Shown here in pieces: positions 58,075 to 64,000 of a DNA stretch of 64,000 bases. This DNA comes from Pseudonocardia alaniniphila (lineage in GTDB: Bacteria; Actinomycetota; Actinomycetes; Mycobacteriales; Pseudonocardiaceae), in assembly GCF_022524485.1 (NCBI RefSeq), contig NZ_JAKXMK010000013.1, forward strand, positions 1 through 64,000, written 5' to 3'. The notes below the pieces were generated by a model. It did no database searches and was not told the DNA's origin. It saw nothing but the letters and a program-made list of their open reading frames with translations. Numbering within the stretch: the first letter of the stretch is position 1; each line of letters begins with the position of its first letter. The translations under genes and the position numbers were made by a program.

Positions 58075-58240
58075 AAGGGCGGGTCGGCTCGCCGGTCACG
58101 GCGCGTCGTCGGGTACACAGCCGCCCCCCGGGGCGGGAGCGAGACCAAGGATTGCTCGTCGCGCACCGCGCGGAGAGAAAGAACTGCACGTGTCCCCGCG
58201 TGGCCGCCTCCCAGGAGGCGCCCGGGGGCGGAGGAGCTGA
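58075..58240 (+). other. rne leader region with stem-loops
   Basis: 166 noncoding bases before rne. CCGCCCC/GGGGCGG-type pairing (about 58120-58137) and GCCTCC-CA-GGAGGC (58206-58219) just before the GGAGGAG ribosome binding site are visible. In Escherichia coli the rne leader controls mRNA stability; a similar role here is inferred only from size and structure. Confidence 0.4.
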
Positions 58241-61200
58241 ATGTCGAATAACGATTTGCCTGCCGGTAGCGCCGGCGGGCCCGTCACCGTACCCGGCCTG
58301 GACGAACTGCCCGAACGGATGCGGGTGCACGCGCTGGCGAAGGTGCTCGGCCGCACGAGCCGCGAGGTGCTCGCCGCCCTGGCCGATCTGGGCGTCGAGG
58401 CGCGTAGCGCGCAGTCGAGCATCGACCGTAAGTCTGCCGAGCAGGTGGTCACCGCCCTGCTCCCAGGTGTCCCCGAGTTCTCGGCCGGTCAGGCCGAGCC
58501 CGCGAGCGGCCCCGCTGAGCCCGCCGCGGGCACCGTCGAGGAGGAGCCCGCCGCCGAGGAGCCCGCGGCGCCGCTCACGCCGGTCTTCGCGCCCCCCACA
58601 CCGCTGTTCCAGCCGCCCACCCGGCCCACCCGCACCCGCCGCCGCGGGGGCGAGCCCGAGGCCGCTGCCGACGAACCTGGCCCGCCGGCTCCCGCCCCCG
58701 AGCCGGTCAGCGCCCCCGAACCGGCTGCCGAACCCGTCGCTCCCGAGGCGAGCGACGACTCCGACGAGGACGGCGACGGCACCCGCCGCCGCAGGCGCCG
58801 TGGGCGCCGCGGGCGTGGCCGTGGACGCGGTGGCGACGGGTTCGAGGACGAGAACAGCTCCGACGAGTCCGACGACAGCGACGACTCGGCGGAGGCCGCC
58901 CGGGCCGACACCGGAGACACCGACACCACCGAAGCCGAGGGCTCCGGCGCGGAGTCGGATGCCGACCGCGACGACGACGGCGACCGCGACGGAGACGACG
59001 AGACCGGCGGCTCGCGCCGCCGCCGCAGGCGTCGGCGCAGGCGTGGATCGGGCGATGAGAACGACCAGGCCGACGAGGCCGACACGCCGAACACCGTCGT
59101 CCGGGTGCGCCAGCCGCGCGAGCGCTCCGACGACAGCGATGGCGACGGCGTGCAGAGCGTGCGCGGATCCACCCGGCTGGAGGCCAAGCGCCAGCGCCGT
59201 CGTGACGGCCGCGACGCCGGCCGCCGCCGGGTCCCGATCCTGTCCGAGGCCGAGTTCCTGGCCCGCCGCGAGTCTGTCGACCGGGCGATGGTCGTACGGG
59301 AGCACGGCGACCGCGTCGAGATCGCGGTGCTCGAGGACGACGTCCTCGTCGAGCACTTCGTCACCGACCACGGCGGCACCGGGCCGTCGATGGTCGGCAA
59401 CATCTACCTCGGCCGCGTCCAGAACGTGCTGCCGAGCATGGAGGCCGCGTTCGTCGACATCGGCCGCGGTCGCAACGCCGTGCTGTACGCCGGCGAGGTC
59501 GACTGGGACGCCGCCGGTCTCGGCGGCAAGGCGCGCCGCATCGAGCAGGCGCTCTCCAGCGGCGACAGCGTGCTCGTGCAGGTCACGAAGGACCCCATCG
59601 GGCACAAGGGCGCCCGGCTCACCACCCAGATCAGCCTGGCGGGCCGCTTCCTCGTCTACGTCCCGTCCGGCGGTGCCGCAGGGATCAGCCGCAAGCTGCC
59701 CGACGTCGAGCGCAAGCGGCTCAAGGACATGCTCAAGGAGATCGTCCCGAACGACGCCGGGGTGATCATCCGCACGGCGTCGGAGGGTGTGAGCCACGAG
59801 GCGCTGGAGCGTGACGTCCGCAGGCTGCAGGCGCAGTGGGACGTCATCCGCACCAAGGCCGAGCAGACCGGCCCCAGCAAGCCCAAGGCCCCCGTGCTGC
59901 TCTACGAGGAGCCCGACCTGCTCCTCAAGGTCGTCCGTGACCAGTTCAACGAGGACTTCTCGCGCCTCATCGTCGAGGGCGACGACGCCTGGGACACCCT
60001 GCAGAACTACGTCGGGCACGTGGCTTCGGAGCTGGCCGACCGGCTCCACCGCCACGTCGGTCCGTCCGACGTCTTCGCCGAGTACCGCATCGACGAGCAG
60101 CTGCTCAAGGCGCTGGACCGCAAGGTCTGGCTGCCGTCCGGTGGCACGCTGGTGATCGACCGCACCGAGGCGATGACGGTCATCGACGTCAACACCGGCA
60201 AGTTCACCGGCTCCGGCGGCAACCTCGAGGAGACCGTCACCCGCAACAACCTGGAGGCGGCCGAGGAGGTCGTCCGCCAGCTGCGGCTGCGTGACATCGG
60301 CGGCATCATCGTCATCGACTTCATCGACATGGTGCTCGAGGCCAACCGCGACCTGGTGCTGCGCAGGCTCACCGAGTGCCTGGCCCGCGACCGCACGCGC
60401 CACCAGGTCGCCGAGGTCACCTCGCTCGGCCTCGTGCAGATGACGCGCAAGCGCGTCGGCGGAGGGCTCCTCGAGCACTTCTCCACTCCCTGCGAGCACT
60501 GCCGCGGCCGCGGGGTGATCGTCAACACCGATCCGCTGGGTGACAGGGGCGACTCCGGCCGGGATCGCTCGGAGCGTGCCGACCGGGACGTGTCCAGCCG
60601 CCGGCAGCGCCGTGGTCGCCGTGGCGAGGGCGAGGAACGCAACGGCCACGGGCAGTACAACGGCGCCCGCGTCGACACCGAGCCCGTCTCCGCTCCTGTC
60701 GCTGTGCCTGCCGACGAGACCGACCAGAAGCCGGACATCTCCGAGGCCTCGATCGACGTCGGCGCTCCGGTGCCGGTGACGGAGGACCTGTCCGTGGCCG
60801 ATGCTCCGGCCGTCGTCGATGCACCTGTCGCGGCCGACGACACGGTGGTGGACGCCGCCGAGGTCGCCGACGCGCCGGTCGTCGATGCTCCGGCCGTGGA
60901 GCCGCCGGCCGTCGAGGCTTCCGCCCCCACCGGTCGTCGCACCGGGCGCCGGATCGTCCGGCGTGGAGTGGTCGAGACGTCGCCGCAGGCGCGACCCGTA
61001 GACGTCGCCGACGTCGCCGCCGATGCCGTCGAGGAGGTCGTCGTCGAGCGCTCGCTCGCCGAGCGGACCGCGCCGGCCCCGGCCGAGTCGCCCGCCGCTG
61101 GATCGCCTGCCGTCGAATCGCCCGCGGCCGAATCGGCTGACGCCGGCGACACCGTTCCTGCTGCTCCCGAGCCCGTGGCGGAGCCGCGGCCCCGCCGACG

Positions 61201-61426
61201 GGGCCGGGTCACGCGCACGGCGGGAGCGCCCAGCGCGGTCGCAGGCGATGCGCCGGTGGCTGCCGTGGTCACGGTGCCGACGGCAGCGGCGAGCCAGCCG
61301 GTCGCGTCGGTCTCCGCGCCGCCGCAGCCGGAGCCCACCCTCACCAGGCCGCGGCGCACCCGCCGTGCGGCCTCCCGCCCGGCCGGTCCGCCGGCAGGCG
61401 GGGAGAGCGGGGGAGACCCGGTTTGA
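58241..61426 (+). CDS. rne: Ribonuclease E/G family endoribonuclease
   Basis: A 1061-residue RNase E/G. Residues about 25-75 resemble the N-terminal domain of initiation factor IF-2 (MRVHALAKVLGRTSREVLAALADLGVEARSAQSSI). A long acidic/Arg-rich stretch follows. The catalytic part starts near 350 with the S1 domain (GNIYLGRVQNVLPSMEAAFVDIGRGRNAVLY), then DNase-like RDIGGIIVIDFIDM near 685, and the zinc-link CEHCRGRG near 750. The C-terminal 290 residues are low complexity (Ala/Pro/Glu/Arg), the usual RNA- and partner-binding tail. Central to mRNA turnover and rRNA processing. Confidence 0.95.
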   Translation: MSNNDLPAGSAGGPVTVPGLDELPERMRVHALAKVLGRTSREVLAALADLGVEARSAQSSIDRKSAEQVVTALLPGVPEFSAGQAEPASGPAEPAAGTVEEEPAAEEPAAPLTPVFAPPTPLFQPPTRPTRTRRRGGEPEAAADEPGPPAPAPEPVSAPEPAAEPVAPEASDDSDEDGDGTRRRRRRGRRGRGRGRGGDGFEDENSSDESDDSDDSAEAARADTGDTDTTEAEGSGAESDADRDDDGDRDGDDETGGSRRRRRRRRRRGSGDENDQADEADTPNTVVRVRQPRERSDDSDGDGVQSVRGSTRLEAKRQRRRDGRDAGRRRVPILSEAEFLARRESVDRAMVVREHGDRVEIAVLEDDVLVEHFVTDHGGTGPSMVGNIYLGRVQNVLPSMEAAFVDIGRGRNAVLYAGEVDWDAAGLGGKARRIEQALSSGDSVLVQVTKDPIGHKGARLTTQISLAGRFLVYVPSGGAAGISRKLPDVERKRLKDMLKEIVPNDAGVIIRTASEGVSHEALERDVRRLQAQWDVIRTKAEQTGPSKPKAPVLLYEEPDLLLKVVRDQFNEDFSRLIVEGDDAWDTLQNYVGHVASELADRLHRHVGPSDVFAEYRIDEQLLKALDRKVWLPSGGTLVIDRTEAMTVIDVNTGKFTGSGGNLEETVTRNNLEAAEEVVRQLRLRDIGGIIVIDFIDMVLEANRDLVLRRLTECLARDRTRHQVAEVTSLGLVQMTRKRVGGGLLEHFSTPCEHCRGRGVIVNTDPLGDRGDSGRDRSERADRDVSSRRQRRGRRGEGEERNGHGQYNGARVDTEPVSAPVAVPADETDQKPDISEASIDVGAPVPVTEDLSVADAPAVVDAPVAADDTVVDAAEVADAPVVDAPAVEPPAVEASAPTGRRTGRRIVRRGVVETSPQARPVDVADVAADAVEEVVVERSLAERTAPAPAESPAAGSPAVESPAAESADAGDTVPAAPEPVAEPRPRRRGRVTRTAGAPSAVAGDAPVAAVVTVPTAAASQPVASVSAPPQPEPTLTRPRRTRRAASRPAGPPAGGESGGDPV

Positions 61427-61452
61427 ACCACCCCGTAGCCCTTCCGTACCCT
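61423..61452 (+). promoter_or_regulatory. Promoter TTGAAC-N18-TACCCT of rplU-rpmA-obg
   Basis: TTGAAC (61423-61428) overlaps the rne stop; TACCCT is at 61447-61452. Start of transcription near 61459, giving a leader of almost 100 bases before rplU. Confidence 0.5.
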
Positions 61453-61555
61453 GGGGTACCTGCGTCGCGCTCCGTCCGTCGGCTGCCGCGGCACTTGCAG
61501 AGCCACAGAGGTTCCGGTTCTGTCTCTCGTCCCACGAGCTAGGAGCAGTGCGTCG

Positions 61556-61864
61556 ATGTACGCGATCGTCAAGACCGGCGGCAAGCAGTACAAGGTGGCC
61601 GTCGACGACGTGGTCACCGTCGAGAAGATCGACGGTGAGCCCGGTGCGGAGGTCAGCCTCCCGGCCGTGCTCCTGGTGGATGGCGACGACGTCACCACCG
61701 ACGCGGCCGCACTGGCCGCCGCGTCGGTCACCGCCACGGTCGTCGAGCACACCAAGGGCCCGAAGATCCGGATCCACAAGTTCAAGAACAAGACCGGGTA
61801 CCACAAGCGTCAGGGGCACCGTCAGCCGCTGACGAAGGTCCAGGTCACCGGCATCGCGAAGTAA
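61556..61864 (+). CDS. rplU: 50S ribosomal protein L21
   Basis: A 102-residue L21: MYAIVKTGGKQYKVAVDDVVTVEKIDGEPG, then KIRIHKFKNKTGYHKRQGHRQPLTKVQVTGI. Binds 23S rRNA early in 50S assembly. GTGCGTCG precedes the ATG; AGGAGCAG is further upstream as ribosome binding site. Followed by rpmA after 12 bases. Confidence 0.97.
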   Translation: MYAIVKTGGKQYKVAVDDVVTVEKIDGEPGAEVSLPAVLLVDGDDVTTDAAALAAASVTATVVEHTKGPKIRIHKFKNKTGYHKRQGHRQPLTKVQVTGIAK

Positions 61865-61876
61865 GGAGACGCAGCC

Positions 61877-62134
61877 ATGGCACACAAGAAGGGTGCGTCC
61901 AGCTCACGCAACGGGCGCGATTCCAACGCACAGCGCCTCGGCGTGAAGCGCTTCGGCGGTCAGGTCGTCGGCGCGGGCGAGATCATCGTCCGCCAGCGCG
62001 GCACCAAGTTCCACCCGGGCACCGGCGTCGGACGGGGCGGAGACGACACGCTCTTCGCGCTCGTCGAGGGTGCGGTCGAGTTCGGCTACACCCGCGGCCG
62101 CAAGGTCGTCAACATCGTGCCGGCGTCGGCCTGA
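61877..62134 (+). CDS. rpmA: 50S ribosomal protein L27
   Basis: An 85-residue L27: MAHKKGASSSRNGRDSNAQRLGVKRFGGQVVGAGEIIVRQRGTKFHPG. Its N-terminus reaches the peptidyl transferase centre. No Firmicute-type N-terminal propeptide. AAGGAG precedes the ATG at 61877. Co-transcribed with rplU. Confidence 0.97.
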   Translation: MAHKKGASSSRNGRDSNAQRLGVKRFGGQVVGAGEIIVRQRGTKFHPGTGVGRGGDDTLFALVEGAVEFGYTRGRKVVNIVPASA

Positions 62135-62161
62135 GGCCGGCACCACCCCAGTTCTTCTAGA

Positions 62162-62196
62162 GACGGCGGGCCGCCCTCGGTGGGTGGCCCGCCGTC
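62162..62196 (+). terminator. Stem-loop between rpmA and obg
   Basis: GACGGCGGGCC (62162-62172) pairs with GGCCCGCCGTC (62186-62196), 13-base loop. It may partly end transcription so that obg is made in lower amounts than the ribosomal proteins. Confidence 0.65.
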
Positions 62197-62217
62197 GTCG
62201 TGTGTGAGGAGAGGTCG

Positions 62218-63780
62218 ATGTCGAAGTTCGTGGACCGGGTGGTGCTGCACGCCACCGCGGGGGCGGGCGGCAACGGCTGCGCCTCGGTGCACCGCGAGAA
62301 GTTCAAGCCGCTCGGCGGCCCTGACGGCGGCAACGGCGGGCAGGGCGGCTCGATCGTTCTCGTCGTCGACCCCGGGGTCCATACCCTCCTCGACTTCCAC
62401 CACCGCCCGCACGCGATGGCCCGCAACGGTAAGCAGGGCCAGGGTGGCTTCCGCGCCGGCGCCAACGCCGAGGACATGGAGCTACGGGTGCCCGACGGCA
62501 CTGTCGTCTTCGACGACAACGGCGAGATCATCGCCGACCTCGTCGGCGCCGGCACCCGTTTCGTCGCGGCGGAGGGTGGGCGTGGCGGGCTGGGCAACGC
62601 CGCGCTCGCCTCACAGGCCCGCAAGGCCCCCGGATTCGCGCTCCTCGGTGAGCCGGGAGAGAGCCGTGACCTCACGCTCGAACTGCGGTCGATGGCCGAT
62701 GTCGGCCTCGTCGGGTTCCCGTCCGCGGGCAAGTCGTCGCTGGTCGCAGCCCTGTCCGCGGCGCGGCCGAAGATCGCCGACTACCCGTTCACCACGCTCG
62801 TGCCGCAGCTCGGGGTCGTCACCGCAGGCGAGGAGGTCTACACCGTCGCCGACGTCCCGGGTCTCATCCCCGGGGCGTCCGAGGGCCGCGGTCTGGGCCT
62901 GGACTTCCTGCGCCACATCGAGCGCTGTTCGGTGCTCGTGCACGTCGTCGACTGCGCCACGTTCGAGCCCGGCCGTGACCCGGTGTCCGACGTCCAGGCG
63001 CTGGAGGACGAACTCGCCCGCTACACCCCGGCGCTGGGCGGCGAGCTGTCCGAGCGGCCCCGGCTGATCGCGCTGAACAAGATCGACGTCCCCGACGCGC
63101 AGGAGATGGCCGAGCTCGTCACGGCCGAGCTCACCGAGCGCTACGGCTGGCCGGTCTTCCCGATCTCCACGGCGAGCCGCGCCGGGCTACGGGAACTGAC
63201 GTTCGCCATGGCCGAGCAGGTGCGGGCCTACCGCGCCGCCCAGCCGGTGGCCGAACCCACCCGCATCGTGCTGCGACCACAGGCGGTGGACGACGCCGGG
63301 TTCACGATCGAGGAGGACTCCGAGCTTCCCGGCGGTTTCATCGTTCGCGGCTCCCGCCCCGAGCGGTGGATCCGGCAGACGTCGTTCGACAACGACGAGG
63401 CCGTCGGATACCTGGGCGACCGCCTCGCGCGGCTCGGCGTGGAGGAGGCCCTCGCCAAGGCCGGCGCGAAGCCGGGCTGCCCGGTGACCATCGGCGACGT
63501 CACGTTCGACTGGGAGCCGAGCACGCCCGCCGGTGTCGCCGTGCTGATGTCCGGCCGCGGCACCGACCGGCGGCTGGACCGCGACTCGCGTGTCAGCGCC
63601 GCCGAGCGCAAGGCAGCCCGCATCGAGCGGCGCAGACCACGCACCGATGCAGAGCTGTTCATGGAGGAGCCGGACGGGCCGGCCGAACGGTTGACCGACC
63701 CGGATGCGGGTGGCACCTGGGACGACGCCGTGTGGGACGAGCCTGCGGACTCCGGGGATCGGCCCCGGACCAGGCCGTGA
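62218..63780 (+). CDS. obg: GTPase Obg/CgtA, ribosome assembly and stress factor
   Basis: A 520-residue Obg GTPase. Glycine-rich Obg fold (KFVDRVVLHATAGAGGNGCASVHREKF, GPDGGNGGQGGSI) at the N-terminus; G domain from about residue 160 with P-loop GFPSAGKSS near 167, G2/G3 YPFTTLVPQLG and DVPGLIPGASEGRGLGLDFLRHIERC, and NKID G4; then the C-terminal OCT domain (GFTIEEDSELPGGFIVRGSRPERWIRQTSFDNDEAVGYLG). ATG 62218 with GAGGAGAGG. Overlaps proB by four bases. Confidence 0.96.
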   Translation: MSKFVDRVVLHATAGAGGNGCASVHREKFKPLGGPDGGNGGQGGSIVLVVDPGVHTLLDFHHRPHAMARNGKQGQGGFRAGANAEDMELRVPDGTVVFDDNGEIIADLVGAGTRFVAAEGGRGGLGNAALASQARKAPGFALLGEPGESRDLTLELRSMADVGLVGFPSAGKSSLVAALSAARPKIADYPFTTLVPQLGVVTAGEEVYTVADVPGLIPGASEGRGLGLDFLRHIERCSVLVHVVDCATFEPGRDPVSDVQALEDELARYTPALGGELSERPRLIALNKIDVPDAQEMAELVTAELTERYGWPVFPISTASRAGLRELTFAMAEQVRAYRAAQPVAEPTRIVLRPQAVDDAGFTIEEDSELPGGFIVRGSRPERWIRQTSFDNDEAVGYLGDRLARLGVEEALAKAGAKPGCPVTIGDVTFDWEPSTPAGVAVLMSGRGTDRRLDRDSRVSAAERKAARIERRRPRTDAELFMEEPDGPAERLTDPDAGGTWDDAVWDEPADSGDRPRTRP

Positions 63781-64000
63781 CTGCCCGGCGACAGCTCGCA
63801 GCGGCGCGCCGGATCGTCGTCAAGGTCGGGTCGTCGTCGCTGACCAGCCTGGACGGCGGGCTCGACCCGCTGCGGCTCGAGGCACTCGTCGACGCGCTCA
63901 TCGCCCGCCGCAGCGCGGGCAGCCAGGTGGTGCTCGTGTCGTCGGGGGCGATCGCGGCAGGCCTCGCCCCGCTCGGGCTGGCTCGCCGTCCCCGGGACCT
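63777..64000 (+). CDS. proB: Glutamate 5-kinase, N-terminal fragment cut by window edge
   Basis: The first 74 codons of proB; runs out of the window. GTG 63777 overlaps the obg stop. The peptide has the kinase opening RRIVVKVGSSSLTS and the second strand VVLVSSGAIAAGLAPLGL, typical of glutamate 5-kinase, the first step of proline synthesis. obg-proB is the usual actinobacterial order. Confidence 0.93.
   Translation, partial: MTARRQLAAARRIVVKVGSSSLTSLDGGLDPLRLEALVDALIARRSAGSQVVLVSSGAIAAGLAPLGLARRPRD

Noticed and set aside
58058..61885. A minus-strand reading frame of over 1200 codons opposite rne
   Set aside because: It is a by-product of the high-GC codon pattern of rne, rplU and the leader; low-complexity translation and no recognisable domain.
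1..64000. CRISPR array, prophage, insertion sequence, tRNA or rRNA
   Set aside because: No spaced direct repeats, no integrase/transposase genes, no terminal inverted repeats and no cloverleaf-like segments were seen in any intergenic region.

Overview
The window comes from a high-GC actinomycete, most likely a Pseudonocardia-like member of the Pseudonocardiaceae. Support comes from very high GC, many GTG starts and a few TTG starts, several apparently leaderless genes, deazaflavin (F420)-type enzyme families, paired clpP1/clpP2 genes, and the classical actinobacterial gene order tig-clpP1-clpP2-clpX ... valS-folC-DUF4233-ndk ... rne-rplU-rpmA-obg-proB. The genus is an inference; no rRNA is present to confirm it. 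No tRNA, rRNA, insertion sequence, prophage or CRISPR array was seen.

Left part (1-24.7 kb, accessory metabolism and transport): the start of an MHS transporter cut by the window edge; an NmrA-like NAD(P)-binding protein; a secreted trypsin-fold protease; a DedA protein; an F420-type Ddn-like enzyme behind a promoter framed by two near-identical palindromes; a complete five-gene branched-chain-amino-acid-type ABC importer (substrate-binding lipoprotein, two ATPases, two permeases); a minus-strand group of 3-hydroxybutyrate-type dehydrogenase, MHS transporter, PucR/GAF regulator and a further MFS transporter; a divergent marR/luciferase-like pair sharing an operator-like palindrome; a peroxiredoxin; a CDF metal exporter; and gltB-gltD (glutamate synthase).

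Middle part (24.7-46.4 kb): an FhuF-like iron-sulfur protein; an ECF sigma operon whose second gene joins a zinc anti-sigma-like motif to an Asp23/Gls24 domain, with a second Asp23/Gls24 gene downstream and a related small gene divergent; then the housekeeping backbone tig-clpP1-clpP2-clpX. Between clpX and valS lies an accessory block: an oxalate/formate-type MFS transporter with a 56-residue small partner, a DUF6457 protein, a PPOX-type oxidase, an Lrp regulator, an SDR-aldehyde dehydrogenase operon, an MFS efflux pump, a Tat-exported PhoD phosphatase and a cysteine-peptidase-like protein overlapping valS. The backbone resumes with valS-folC-DUF4233-ndk.

Right part (46.4-64 kb): a TetR-MBL hydrolase pair divergent from a NodI/NodJ-like ABC exporter with two permeases; a TspO-like membrane protein; a membrane-anchored beta-propeller-like protein; two radical-SAM-associated genes (TIGR03960 and TIGR03936 types) separated by a GNAT and an AraC gene; then rne with a possible long leader, rplU, rpmA, obg and the first 224 bases of proB. 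The most distinctive items are the sigma/zinc-Gls24 operon, the two-component OFA-type transporter, the cysteine-peptidase-like gene fused in reading register to valS, a short leaderless upstream reading frame coupled to the B12-radical-SAM gene, and a repeat-derived bridging reading frame between livF and livH.
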